DNA of 64,000 bases from Trichobilharzia szidati (taxonomy: Eukaryota; Platyhelminthes; Trematoda; Strigeidida; Schistosomatidae). Below are positions 24,601 to 39,600 of this stretch, in pieces (positions within the stretch are counted from its first letter, which is position 1; the number at the start of each line of letters is the position of its first letter). The notes beneath the pieces were generated by a model, which did not search any database, was not told where the DNA came from, and saw only the letters and a program-made list of their open reading frames with translations. The DNA lies in the NCBI GenBank assembly GCA_944472155.2, contig OX235271.1, positions 91,525,256 to 91,589,255 on the forward strand. Direction: 5' to 3'. Position numbers and translations under genes: made by a program.

Positions 24601-27600
24601 TTATCTCTAAATTTGTTTGTTTGTTTGTTTGTTTTAAATAAAAGAGTTAGTCGTGAACACACACCTCAAATTTTTCTGTAAAAAAAAGAGAGTTTAGAAA
24701 AATAAATCAACTATCAGTGAACCGTAATACTTTAGTTAGGTTGACTGACTCAGTACAGACCAGAAATGTTATTAATGATCAAAATAGCAAAAAGAGTTGA
24801 AGTGGGATGGAGTAAAGAAATGCAACTCAAGAACCTTGTACAGCAGTTCTATAGAGCTGGTAACAAGCTACACCTATTGTGTGATGAGATAATATTATTA
24901 CTATGCTTATCAAAACTTAGTAGCAGGTGGAGAGGGAATTCAACCTTTGACCCAGTGGTTATACGACGAATATTTAGAGCAGTGAGCTGAAATGCAATGA
25001 AGTGAAGTAGTATATACTTTTGTGTTTATCGTATCGTTTTGATTGGACAATACGTAGAAAATAAGTAATGTCATGCATCTAGTGAGAATTGCAATAGTCA
25101 ACATGTTACGGGACTAGCCATAGAGCGGTACATTGTGTATCGAAATCAAATGGTTAGAGGCAATCGGTAGGAAGAACTGTATAGACCTAGTTTTCGTGCT
25201 TTCTGTCACTCGTCAGCAAGATGTACTTTGAAATCTTGAATAAATTTACGTGCCTTCTGAGATTCGAACCCAGGTCACTCAGCACTGCAGTCACAGGCGT
25301 TACCACTGAACTACTCGACCTCGCGATTGACCTCCTGTACTGCTGTAATGGATACTTTGATAGCCTGTTAGGTAGCCACTAGTGTCATGCATTTAATCTC
25401 TTGTTTGGTGCAGACCGACACGACTGAGTATTTAGTGAATTACTCACTCAGGACATGGAAAAATAATGATAATAAAAACAAACAGAAAATGGAAATTCTG
25501 ATCTATTGGAGGGCAATTCAATAAGCCGATAATTGGCAAATTTTTAAATCCCCTTACTTTTCATCAAAATTATACTTTCTCAAGGAATTCAAAAAAAAAC
25601 TATTAACTGTAAACTTTAGAAGGAATATACTTTTCCCTGCAGTACAGGCAGAAATATGTCCGGTTTATGTCGCCTCAAAAGTATAAGAAATAATACGATA
25701 CAGAGGCATAGTAGTTAAACAGAGCCACTGAATCAACGAAAAAAAATAATAACCTGCACGCGATATGACTCTTACGATTATCATATGACAATCCTATCAA
25801 AAAAGTCATTAATTTAATAAATCAAAAAAAGGAAAATTATTATTTCTAAAGAAAATACTGTGGTTTTATTTACTAATGACAATAAATCTAACCTTAAATG
25901 TTCAATATTTGTGAGATGATTATCAACTTCATTTGACTTTGATTGCAGTTCATGCTGTGTATGAACTAGTTCAACTTTTAAATCACCTAATTGACTGCAA
26001 AGTTCACTGGTTCGATTGTTAGCATGATCCAATTCTTCTGATCTTGAACTTACAAGTTGAGTCAATCGATTGACTAGAGTGGAAAAACAAAAACCACACA
26101 AATCAAAGGTATTATTGTTTTTTCTAAGAAAACCGTATTATGCAGTGTAAAATTTTGTAAACAAATATGTATAAAAAAGGAGTTAAGCTGTTGTTAGACT
26201 GAAGAATATTTTAACCTGACGGTGGAAATTTGGAAATTTCAAAAGACACCAAACATTCAACACCACGAGAAAAAACTCTGCGACATAACAACTACATACG
26301 TAAATGACAAGATGATCATAAACACAAGGAGCTGTCAGCGCAGACACAGGTGTGATGGATGAGAATTCCGATAGATTGGGTCACTACTACTGTCGCTGTT
26401 GAGGCATGACATTGATCATCCAACTACGGGCTTACAACACATAGCTGCGTGCAATCTCTCTACACCGGTTAAACGTGGTATCTACTAGGATGATCAACCA
26501 TCACTGTCTGTACATAGAACCGCTAGCTTTCAGTTATGAGACTATATAAATACTTCCTAAGGCACAATGATACAGTCATCTTAAAGTGAGTGAAGTCACC
26601 TTGATACAATACTGGCTTCAATGAGTTGTAAATGAGTTAAGAATGCAATATTAGGAGCTACCATATGGTTCACTCTTCATCCCCCCTTACTCACCACTTG
26701 GATGAAGAAGCGAAGGTAGTTGAATCATGACGAGACACTGTAGGATAAAGCATAATGTATCGCGTTAGCATCTACCAAAGCAATGCCACTCCTAGGATGA
26801 GTTCTGAGAGATCATGAGAAGAGATATAAAATATGGCAAACAGTAGTGTGAAGTAATGAATGCTGTTTCCAAAGTACTAGTCACCAGTGATTCCTCTTTC
26901 AGATGGCTAAGGTAAGTGTTGTGAATGCCAAGCCACCACGTTCCTCGATGAACAGCGTTAGCTGACACTAGATTCGGATGGAAAGAAGTGCTGGGTGGGC
27001 AAATTAAAAATCGAGATCAATAAATGAAGACGTTGACACTTTATTTGAGCCACTTAGGGAGGTGTAGACTGTCTGGTTCAGGTCATTGGAATTCTAAGAA
27101 CTAATGGCTGGTGATATAGCTAGAAACCATTCTCAATTACATGAAGGCTTTCAATCTTCGTCATCTCCCAGATCCACTTAATCCTCATGTTTTCTGTGTT
27201 ACTGTTCTTTCTCCCGTACATTTTTGCTTATAACAGTTTTTCTGAATCTCTTTTTCTCCCTTTTCTCTACTTTTGTGCGCTATATGGAGTGTGGCAAATT
27301 GAATTGCTGCACTTCTGAACAAAGTTCTATATTGAAATCCAATCAGACAGTCGGTTTCGTCTTTCAACCAAAATACCACCTTCCTATTAATAACCAATGA
27401 TTTATCCCTCTGATACACCCCTAGATTTCCACAGCCAGTTTCTTAAGGACACGTGAACAGCCATCCACTGTTAGCACCTGTCGGCGGAGTCTTTTTTTCA
27501 TTTCTTTTGATTTCGCTATTCATCCATACATCTAACTTTAAAAGACAGGTTTATAAAAGAAACTGCGATCAGACATACAAAAAACAAAACACAGAACTTA

Positions 27601-30600
27601 CTCTCTTCCATCAATGTATCAGAACGATTAATATGTGTTTTCAATTCCGATTTGAAAGAAGCTTCTTCTACATGAAGAACTTCTACAAGGCATTTACGAA
27701 ACTGAAACAAAGAAAAAATACACACGCAGGTAAAAGTTACTGTAAAATAACTTAATGCTTTTCAACGTAAAGTTATACATATATTATAACAGAAAGAACG
27801 CATACCTCATCTTCACGTCGCATAAACGCAGATATCCGCTCTGTTAACTGTTGTATAATTCTACAGAGAATGCCTTCAGTGAGCGGTTCCACTAAATTCG
27901 AATGTACACCAATCTTATTTTGAATAATTGCATAGGTTTGATCAACAGATGTTGTAAGTGCAGAAAGCCATAGTTTTTCGTCGGAATCCAGCGCTTTGCT
28001 CAAAGAAACAAGTAGTCGGTTGACAAAATTTCTCATTGATTCTTCAGCATCATCGAAATCTGACGGTTCTTTTTTAATCCATGCATTGTCATTTACCATC
28101 TGATATTTCAAAGAAGACAGAAATAACATTCATAAGAAACATGATGAAAAAGAAAAGAGATGGTAGTTAAAATTACGAAGGTATCTATGTATATGTATTC
28201 ACCTTGGAGACTTCACTGACTGCTTCTTTCAGATCAGCATAGGTTTCACGAATTTCATTCATCCAAGGAAAAGACAATGTATCAGCTTCAACCTTGACAG
28301 CTTCTTCTGTTTGACTGATTGGTTTGTTGGCTAAGATAGTAGATGATCGCTCACAGACAGGCTGTCGAGAAGTTGCTATTGCAGTTGCTGTTGCCAGTCG
28401 AACACTTTCCTCCCGCAATCGATTAGTTAATGTCTGTAATAATATAAAGACAAGTGTGTATAACAAACATAGTCAGTCTTATGTTACTGTTATCATAGCA
28501 AAAAGCATGTATCTTACACCATATGTATAGAATGATGCGCCACAAAAACAGATCATTAAAATTATAATTACATCAAAAGAACATACGTGTCACTATAGAA
28601 GAAGAAATATTCATATAAAAATATCAATTTTATCAATTTCTTACTATGTTCTGATTTACATATGGCAAGACTAATGCAAACGGTAAAGAAATTCTTTAAT
28701 TTAAGAAACACGGTTGCCATAACAACACAAAATTTTCATATGTAAGCTAATGTTAACTGTAAAAAAAGAATCTCTGTAAATAACTTTTCAATCAATTGAT
28801 GAATAGGATCGTGCATAAAAAATGTCAAATGATTTCAGTAATTAGATATGAAATATGGACTTAGACATAACCTATGCGGACATATTGCTTCTCCAATAAA
28901 TGTCAAGTATACCCGGTAGAATTAAGAAATGCTGATGAATCTTGAAATCTCGACTACTGGGCCAAATGGTTAAAACTGGCTTCTGATGGAAAATTTGGGT
29001 CCCTAGACGGATACCATAAAAGCTAGCTAAAAAGTTATCAAGTTGGAAAACCCTCCGCATTACTTCTAAGCAGACTTCAGTAGGTCCTGTGACCAATTTC
29101 CCGCCTTAACTGGTTAACTCTTGTGATAATGAATAGGTAATGGAGGCTACTCAAATAGGAGTTTATCAAGTATTCATACATATAATTGCCTTACACAATC
29201 ACACAGATTGGCTTATGCATCAACTCTGCAACTGTGTCTGCTTGTTTCACCTATATGAGAAACACAAATACTGCAAAAGTGTAATAATTCACATTTTTAA
29301 ATACCCAATTCTTACATTTAATTCAGCTGATATAGTTTTAGTGGGTGTATCATTCTCCGTTGACGTAAATGTTGAATTAGGTGACTCCTCTTCTTTTGGA
29401 GTAGACGAAGCCCATAGCTGAGGAATTCCGTTCTCTTGTTGCTGTTGATGTTGTTGTTGTATGGTCAATTCTTTCAAGACATAGTTGCTATCTTCAAGCA
29501 TATTCTTATTTTCATCAGAGGCGGAACGGTATTGTGAATCAATCAAAGAAGGCATCTATAAGAACAAAAAAAATGCAAAATTTAAGAATAATAACATCAT
29601 GATAAGTAGAGAAAGAAACGAATTCTATGGAACATAAATTCATGTTTGTGTTGTCCACTCTTTACACCTTTGTCAAGAGAAAAGCCTTTTGATTATCTTA
29701 TGACAGTGATTTCAGCATTATTCAAATGCATAAAGTAGGACTTATCTCGCACAAATCACTTAAAAAGACGCAGTCTATTGGTCTACATTAACGATTAATC
29801 AATGGTTTTTAGTTTAGTTGACTGACTGATTTCAACACAGAACTTTGCACAGAAGTAAAGCAGTTCGAGTTGCTACACTCCATGTAGAACGCAAAAGTAG
29901 AAACAAATAAATAGAGAGGAAGAAATTCAAAGAAGTTATAATGAGCAGAAATCTCCGGGAGAAAGAATAGCACCATGGAAAAACATGTTAGTTTAGTGGA
30001 TATGAGATATCACAAAGAGTGAATGCATCTACGCCATTGAGAACGATTTCGAGCCACACCACCATTTGTCTCTAGCTTTTAGTTTTTACCATCTCGAGGA
30101 CCGAAACCAGGCAAGTAGTCTACACTTCCCTATGTAGCTCAATCTAACTGTTAAAGATTTCATGAACTGATTTCATGTTTTGGTTTGACCACCAGTGGCT
30201 CCTTTCCAACCTTATCCCATGTTAGCTAACATTTCCTGTTGAGGAAGGCGATAAGCTAGGCATGCGTGACACATGTCCTAGCCATCTCAATTGATGCAGC
30301 ATCATGACTTGATGTAGTGAATTTCCCAATTTACCCAACATTCGATGCTTAACTGCAATGTCGCTCACCTTATTATACCACCCAACACTGGAGATAGAAG
30401 GCAGACACACTTGTGATCAAAGATAGCTAATCTTTTCATGGCAAGCCACCTAGCATGATGACCACATTGCATAACTGACTGATAGGATTCAGTCTGTGGA
30501 GAACAAAGAACTAAACGCATGGCACCAGTAACCACCCAGCGTACAATCAAAGTATGCAATACAGTCTCACAGGAAGTCAATCGGGAACTGGAACAACTCA

Positions 30601-33600
30601 GTGGTTATGCCTCTCAATTGAAATATCGTTCATTTGTGTACGTGCTTTGTAAGTGTAGTCGGTTATTTTACATAAAATTCATACTATTGAGAATCAACTC
30701 ACCATCATAACTTGAATCATTTTATCGTCCATAACCGCCTGAGAATTAGGAAGATCAGCTTGTACTGATACGGATAGCACATGATTTTCTGAATTGTAAC
30801 ATTTCACCAAACGTCTTAATTCTTCAATCTCAGATTGTAATTCTGTAACCTTCAACTCTAATGATTTCTTTTGAAATTAAAAATTAAATGCAGTATGTTA
30901 ATTAAGAAAAAAAAAATTTTTTTTTGAATAGTAATTAAGATAAATTACATTATACTAAGAAGAACAACGGAGAATAAAGGACCTGAGAAATGAAAAATAC
31001 AATCAATACAAAAGTACTAGTTCACGAGAGCGAACAAAACTGACTTTGAGCCATACCAACTCTACAAGTCACGCTAGTTACAGTGTGACACTAAGCAAAA
31101 CAGTTGTGGTCAATAATTACTGATTTTATGGTATTGTGGTAGCCCTCTACTTCGGAACCTAAGCTTATGTCTACTAATATTACGTCAAAGAAGACAGCGA
31201 ATAGGCATTCATAACATATATGCCAACCAGCTTAGTCACAGGGCTTTCATGAATTTGTTTATTAACTTGCCTGTCCTATGTAAACCGGCAATATCTACAT
31301 TTCTGTTATGTTAAAGAAGCAAATAACTAAATAATTAGGCAGTCGCATCATGATCAGAATTGCTTATCATATAAATTTCTAAGCACTTGAAAGACCACTA
31401 AAATACTCATTTTCTCATAATATCTCAAGAGTAAACACAGAATTATTAGCAAAGTGAGTGTGTGTGTATGTGTGCTTAATAATAACATGAATCCATACTC
31501 AATTAGTATTCATCGTCGTTAGATGGAGGCAATAACCTTATTTTCACTATACAGCTCTCCATAGTCATACCAACATGAGTATATTTCAGCGTAATAAGGA
31601 GGATAAAAGTTGATTCCCGCGATAAATCGATTATTTGTGTTATTGTAAATATTGAACACAACTATTCTTAAAACATCTGACTTTTTTGAGTCTTTAGAAG
31701 ATTTTAACCCTCCCTTTTCACGATTAACACCATGCCAACTTACTGACCAACTGTAGCATAACTTCAGAGTGTGTTAAACACATACTATATGGGGGGGGAT
31801 TAGAAATGTACTGATGGAAGTCACCAAAAGAGCGGAACAAAACTGCTTTTTATCAGTTACATCGATTCTGCTTAGTTAAAACCACCTTCAACAGTACTAA
31901 CCAAAATGTACGGTTAGTCAGTTCTAATTAACATATCTACTTCTAGTCAGTAAAGCCAATCAATTCACTGCATATGGATTCCATTAGCAACAACCAACTC
32001 TATGTAATGGATGAAGTCCACTAGTTTCAAGATAAATGGTTTCGAAAAAAGTGTTCTGAAGAAGAACAACAAGGATTTGATTCATCCGACTGAAACGGTC
32101 CACACATTGTTAGGAATACAATTCAATGTTAGTTAAAGCAGAATTTTCATGTATCAGGGGATTTTGAGCTAAACTTATTGCGTAAGAGCCGATGATACTA
32201 ATCTACCTAGCTCTCGAGGCTGAAGTAGGCGGAGAATGTTAAGTAGTTTCAAATATCAGACCCCCATAGCTTTTTTTATCCGATATCTACTTTGACTTTA
32301 TTTTCATAGTTCGTTTTTAACTTTACTCAGTCCAGTTGACTGTTACTCATTTGATCCATTATAAGAACCAGAGCTTGAAATAACAACAGCTATCTCGAAC
32401 CCTGTATTACTCTACACATTATTATTAGTATACATAATTATATGGATAGACATACACGAAGAGATGATATTAAAATAAACAGCAATAACATTGAGTTTTA
32501 ACTCAACGGATGCCTCAGTGGAAAAAATTATATAATTAGGAGAAAATGTAAAACACGAAGCAATTTAGTGTACGGTGACTAGCAGTGGAATCTAGGACGC
32601 ACATTTTAACCTATTTGAGACTCGTCAGCCGGATGCACGTGCATTTCTTCGTGAGTGATAGTGTCAACATTCCCAATCACCATTCACCAAATTATTTCAA
32701 GCACACCATCTGACTCACTGAGGAATGTACGTACATCCGGCTGAAGAGTCTCAAATAGAAAAAAATGTGCATCCTTGATTCCACTGCTAGTCACAATTCA
32801 CCAAAATAACTTCAAGTTAACCTTGAGACATCACCAAAACATGCGTATTATCTGCCAACATATCCGTTAATTCAACAGAAAAATCACAGATGGATTAATA
32901 ACAGATAACATACAAAACAGTTGAAAAATAATTTATTAAACTTACTTTATCCTCATTAAGAAGGAAAAGATCTTCATCACGTTCCGAAAGAACATCTTTT
33001 CGTTCTACAAGTTGACTACTAAGACTTTTAAGCTTACCCTATATAGACAGAAATGATAGGAAAAACATTATTTAGGATTCATTATAATAATGAGGATAAA
33101 CGAGTGGAACTGAATGAATATACATGCATATAAGTGATCTGTTTGCCAATATCACTGATAACCGGTTACTACGCTTGATTTAATGAGAGGCTATCTCATC
33201 AATGAAGCAAATAATCGAATACACACAAGTGAATTGGGAAGTTTAAAGTAATTAGTTCCCTTTACGAATTTCGACAACACAATAAGAAGACGTAGTTTAT
33301 CTGAAACCTGTAACGTATTGATGCAACACATTTCGGACATTCTGATCACACACGTACTTGTCATACACCGTTTTCATAGAAGGCAAGAATGCATGAATAA
33401 TTACAATACGGGTCAGATTGTGTATAGGTCAAGGTCACCAATAATGGGTAGGGAGACGCAAAGGTGTGGGTAAGAAAGACAAAAAGAGAAAATCAGTAGA
33501 GACTACATACAAGAAGTTGGGCATGAGGATAGATAGTCACCCATGACATTGATTGGCGATCACGCCACATACGGCGGAATGGCATTGGTTAGAACTGATT

Positions 33601-36600
33601 CCCTCTTATTGACTGAATAGTTAACAAGCTAGCCTTGTAACCTGAAGATCCTGAGTTCAGTCTCCAGTTGGGGGCCAAGGGTGTACGCCACTGACGAGTG
33701 CCAAAGGTGGGACGAAGCAGCCGTTCATTATTTCCTGCTTTTCAGTGGTTTCCTAAATGAAATCAATTCGTGATCAAACTTGGATTACCGAAACCTTAAC
33801 AATAATTGAATGCAGTCTCACTTTATGATACTCCTGAATTAGCATACACTTTCGTTTCTACAGGGGAACGTATAATCCGATTATGATGCTTCCTGATTAG
33901 AATGAGTGTTTTATTATATAGATCCAAATTAGATTTTGTCACAAACCAAGATCAGATTTTGAAAAAACCAGTAGAAACCAAAATTACAGATGAGTAGCAG
34001 TATTCAAGAGAGACACATTAATGAAGATAAAGCTGGTCAGTGTGCTTAGTCAGTTTTAATGACTCTTCAACTGCTTTTGGCTAGTGACAAAATCCACCTT
34101 GAAATAAATTCAATTCCCTTAGCATCAAAACATTTGTAAGTTATATAAATATACAACTATAAAGTTTAATAAATTTTTCTTATTATAGTATTTAAAATTA
34201 CCTCTGATTCAAGTAGTTGTTCTGTAACTCGAGTAAGATCATTTTGACGCTCTACTAACATCTCATGTACAGTATTGTAATCATGTTGTAATTCAACCTG
34301 GAAAAATAAAAAGAGAATGAATACGGGGAAATTGTATGCTTTTAATCAGTGTATATAAGATACGAAACATATAAATTATGGATTGTGTGCTGTCAAAACT
34401 AACCAACAAGGTTATTTTGATAGTAAAGGATTCCGATATAAAAATTAAATAATTGACTGTCTAAAACATGAGCTCCTTCTTGATCTCAGAGAGATAAGAT
34501 ATGATATCAGTTTTATGAAATTAGGAATGCTAGATTGGGTCTTTTTAAACAGAATAAGTAATACTGGAACACGAAGATCTCAGGGAATCATGAGTTAAAT
34601 AATTACGCGAATGAATGAATGAACCCAAAACCATTTTTAAGTCCGTTACTTAATACAGTATTAATTAGAATGGTGACTAGATTATATTAGTGATTGATGA
34701 GAAACATAGATGAGATACCTCTCAAATGTGGCATCATATGCTATTTAATTGCATTATTTTTTTTCAGTATTTCATGTGTTACCTTTGATTGCATTACTTC
34801 CGCACATGAGTCTGCATTCTCAATTCTGTATGATAAATGTATAGGTTTGAAATGTGTCCATGCTGCTACTGATCAACTTAGTTTATATTCATATACTTAA
34901 TAATAGGCTCCTAATTTAAAGTTGCATATCCGAACTGATGAACAACCTACATTTGTACACACCAAGACTAGTACTTCTACAGGTAACGACTACCTGACCC
35001 CCCTCCCTGCCACCTAATATGCAAAACTAGTTATTTTTGGTTATAGCATTTAATCATGAGCTGATTTCGGTTAGAAAACCACTGGAAAACAACCAAAGAG
35101 TACTGGACAGCTGTTTCGTCAATCTAGTCTAGGACTCTTCATCAGTACTCACCCACCGCCAGTATTCGAACCCAAGACCTTCTGGTTACAAGATGAGCTA
35201 GCCCCTAAACCATTAAGCCACTAGGACCAGATACAATGGCCATCCCATGAATTCCAACTTCTGCCAATTCACGATAAAACGCGACCACTAGCCAATGTCT
35301 TCGGTGAGTATTTTTCCTCACACTCGACCTGCTGTACTCTACTGGTCACGACTTTCCACTAAAACCCCGGTCCGAGACTAGGACGAAACAGCTGTCCAGT
35401 ACTGCCAGGTTTTCCAATGGTTCTCTTCTAAACGATGCCAGCTCATGATGAAATCCTGTAACCAATCAATCGAATGCCCACAAACCAATACTTGAATACC
35501 ACTTATTTGTATCGCATTCATCTTAATCTAACAAGAAAAAACTGGAAACTTCATATTCATTAATTAAAACCACGATATATTTTTTTTGAAAAACACGCAT
35601 GATCAATTAAATTTAACAATAACACATAATGGATAGCAAATCCAGAATAAACAGGGGGAAAGGTTGGTAGTTGTTTATCCCATTCTCAGAAATGACTAAA
35701 TGGCTAAATGCTTCGAAAAGGAGTGAAAACTCTTCTTTAACAGAATAAGTAATACAATCAAACCTTTAGTGCTAGGCGCATTAGACACTAACCAGTTCAA
35801 AAGGTTTACACAAATCTACGATAAAACTTCAAAATGAGGAGTCTGTAATTGTAATATAAGTGGAGACAGTAATCAGTTCACACCTCCTTAACGGTGAATT
35901 ACCTCTCGTTACTGCTTGATGAAACAGAATCAATTTGTTCAAAATAATTCTGTTTTTACAACAACCACCCAACCCACCCCACCCCCATTTTACTCAAGAA
36001 TTTATTTTTAAATAAAAGGAATATTTCACGCAAAACCTAAAATGCAATTCTGTAGAGATGAAAAGTAGAAAGTATAAATCGTGTAGTGCATTGCACACCT
36101 TATTTAAAGTGTTCCCCCCTTATCACACAAATGATAATCCGTAACACAATAAATTTGTAAGCACAATTTCACACAATTTATAAAAGTGAATTTTATAAGT
36201 AAAGAAAATGAATCATTGTAATTGTATATCACATGAAGGAAACAAAAAATATTTATATAGTACGCTAACATATTTAGCGTCAAGTCATAGGACAAAACTT
36301 TTACACTGATTAAATCACACAATGGAACACTAAAAAAAGGAGAAGACAATTTACAACAACAACAACAACAAAAGAAAGAGTTAAATGTGACCACCAAAAC
36401 AGGCAGTTCAGAAAAGAAAAGAAAAGGAAAAAGCAATTAGAATAAGGGGGAAAGAAAGCATTGTTGACAAATCAAAGAAAGAAAATATTTCCTGTTCCAA
36501 CCAAAATTGTTTTGTTTTTTATGGAAATTAAATCACACACCAAAAAAGGCTTAATTAATGAAGTGTGAAAAGAAGTAATCTTTTTTGCGGGGGATATTCA

Positions 36601-39600
36601 GTGATTGTTGGAGTTATTGACTGACTTACAGATTGCGGGAAGAGGAAGAAAAAGAACAAAAAGGCAGAACCTCATACCGTAATGTTTTCATTACAAAGTA
36701 AGAGGAAAGCAACAAAGATATAAAGTTATTTTGATGTGATTGATCGAGTTCTTAAACAAGCACAATCATAACTCTTATAATACTAACGGTCAATAAATTA
36801 GTACGCTAAGCATAAAACCTGAGACATATTCAATAATAATTTCATTTAGGAAACCCGTCTTCCCAGTTAACTTCAAAGTTTAGTCGCTTCACAGTTGAAC
36901 ATCATATCTCAGAAGCATCGGTTTAAAATATCTCTTTTTAAGGCGTAAACTTGCATTCAGTATAAATACATTAGGTGTAGGCATAGACGAATAACAGGTG
37001 TTTCATGAAATTCTACTCAATTCTACTCAATCTGATGCTCGCTAGTGACTTGCTACACGATGGAGTTTCCTGGAATTCTAGTGAGAAGTCGTGACCAGTG
37101 AGGTTCAATTAGATGTCAGGTGTGAGGATGGATGTCCCACCAACGACAATGGTTGGGGTCGCGCTAAATCACGAATAGGTAGAAGTTAGAATTCATGAGC
37201 CGTTGAATCGGGTCCCAGTGGCTGAATGGTATACGAGCTTGCCTTGTAACCGGAAGGCCCTGGGTTCGAATCCCAGTGGGTGCGTACTGCCGATGATTCC
37301 CAAACTAGGATGAAACAGCAGCTGTCCAGTACTCCCTGGTTTTCAATGGTTCTCTAACTGATATCAGTCCGTGATCAACTCGTAAAAACATAACAAACCC
37401 TTACAAACCAAACTTTAGACAATTTCAGAACGTTTGGAATTCTAATTCTCAAACGTGACCCACTGAGCCACAGATTACAAAAGGACAACAGTCTGTGTTT
37501 GATAGCATCACAAATTGGATCTTCAGCTTAAACAGAAAGTTGAATAGACGACAACAAACTGACGGTAGGATATAGTCCCTATGAAGATACTAAAACATCA
37601 GTTTACTCGTGCTAGTTTCAATTTTGGGAAGATGTTGCCATGAATTCTTCACATACCTGAATACCGATGTAAAGAAACACACTGCCATCGTATACACTGA
37701 GTCGCGTATAAAAAGGAGTCAATTGAGTGGGTTAAAAACCTTTATTGTATGAAATATCAGACAGGCATCTTGTACATTCTACATATCACCAAGAAATACA
37801 ATGTTGACTGGAAAAAACTCCAGGTTCAAAAACAACCTAACTGTCGGTAGCAAGAACAATTTCTGAATATTTAAAGAAATTCATTTGTGATTATTAAAAA
37901 CTACAGGTGATGCAATTTATGATAGCTCATATTTCCACTTCGTGTCGTATTCGTGTACTGGTATTCCACAACAGCTGCTATTACTATTATTAGTGTTTCT
38001 ATTTAGTCTCATTTGAAAGATGTCATTCCGTTATGTTGCTGTGGTTTAATCAGATTAGCATGAAGTCGAATTTTAAAGATATCTATTGTAAAAACAACAA
38101 GCGAACTGCTTCAGGACTACTTTGTTCAATATAGAAATCCGTAAATTCAAAAATTTAAAAAACAATGCCTCCTAATGTATCTTGAAAGGGGCATAAACAC
38201 ACACGTCTGTCACAGTCAAGATAATATAAACATATAACATGTGTCATTGGGAGACACAAAACATTCTATAGATTAATTTATAAAATGGAGTAACACACTG
38301 TGAATAAAATAAATGTCCGTTGTATACAAAAGATGGGGGAAAGCAAAACTTACTTGATATTTAGTAAGATCATCAATTTCATTACGCAATGTTTTAATGA
38401 GTATCTCTGAATCTGTGAGCTGTTCAATTAATTTCGACACTTCGGAGATTGGTACCTGACAAACAAACAGAAATCAGTGTGAACACATTAATTTTAACGC
38501 CTTTTAGAACAATTAATTGAAGTTCTCATAAAATATTAGGAATAAATACGTACTGAAACCGTCTCATCTGTTGAATTACCTTAATCTATGCATAAAAATT
38601 ATTTCCAATCTTTCTGTGTGGTTAAGAGGACAAATTACTGATGACTCTCCGGTAGTCTGTCTGAAAACTAGTTACAGTTGGAAGGAAATTAAAATATACC
38701 TAGTTATTAATATCAACATTGGGAGCAACTACATCTGTAGTATACAGAATTTCATCATGAGGTGACATTGGTTAGAGAACCATTGGAAAACCTGGGGATA
38801 CAGGATGGCTGTTTTGTCTTAGTTTGGGACTCTTCATCAGTACGCACCCACTGGGGTTTGAACCCAGGACCTTCTGGTTACAATGCGAGCAAGCTCATAG
38901 ACCACTAAGCCACTGGGACCCAATCCAATGGCCAGTCCATGAATTCCAACTTCTGCCGATTCACGACATAGCGCGACCCCTAGCCAATGTCTTCGGCGAG
39001 TATTTGTCCTCACACCCGACCTACTGTACCCTACTGGTCACGACTTCTCACTAGAACCCCAGGTAACTACCTACTTGAATAGGGCAAGTCACTAGTGAGC
39101 ATCTCATCGATATTCAAGAGTTGGTACATCTGTGGTATGTGCTACTGACAAGATTTTGTAAATAGTATATTGCATGTGATGTCTTCTGCACGAAAATGGA
39201 ATTGCGGAGCGACGGATTAAATGTCAAAGAGGCGAAATGAGAGATCCTTGTGAAATAACATGACCGACATGAAATAACGACTGAAGAAGTACAATACAGG
39301 AACATGTGCAAATGGAAACTTCAATGTAAGGTTGCCGCATTTAACCTTAACTGTACATCATTTTCCCAAATACCAATTCCGCTACTAAATACACTACCGT
39401 GTTCTGCCGTTATGCACCTAATACTACTATAATGTAAACTTTACTGAACTAGAAATCAGGTACTTATGTAAACAAAACTGCAGCAATGTACAAATCGGTG
39501 GTTAGAAAATGAATTAACAGACAGTGCTGCATAGAGAAGCAAAATGCAAATTAAAAATGCAAACAGTAATTAATAGGAATGATGATAATGCACTCCTTTT

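Larger units (their letters stand above)
32571..32820. mobile_element. SINE family B pair, opposed hammerhead copies
   Basis: A minus copy (32571-32665) and a plus copy (about 32702-32795), both lacking the tRNA head. The plus copy is flanked by an imperfect direct repeat of about 24 bp containing ATTCACCAAA (32678-32701 and 32796-32820), likely a target duplication. Confidence 0.72.

Noticed and set aside
27602..27701. Exon 19 (FRKCLVEVL) considered as a PACT core
   Set aside because: Only FRK resembles PACT; the true core with LRAES and QKRYLLLL is in exon 26.
29316..29555. ATG at the start of exon 16 as an alternative gene start
   Set aside because: Directly preceded by a splice acceptor with matching phase, and upstream exons continue the frame.
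36104..36436. 110-codon Phe/Cys-rich minus frame
   Set aside because: Arises from an A-rich and ACA-rich intron stretch read antisense.
37200..37280. Possible functional tRNA gene with good A and B boxes
   Set aside because: No cloverleaf with a proper acceptor stem could be drawn, and the same unit is embedded in a repeated SINE with hammerhead and tail.
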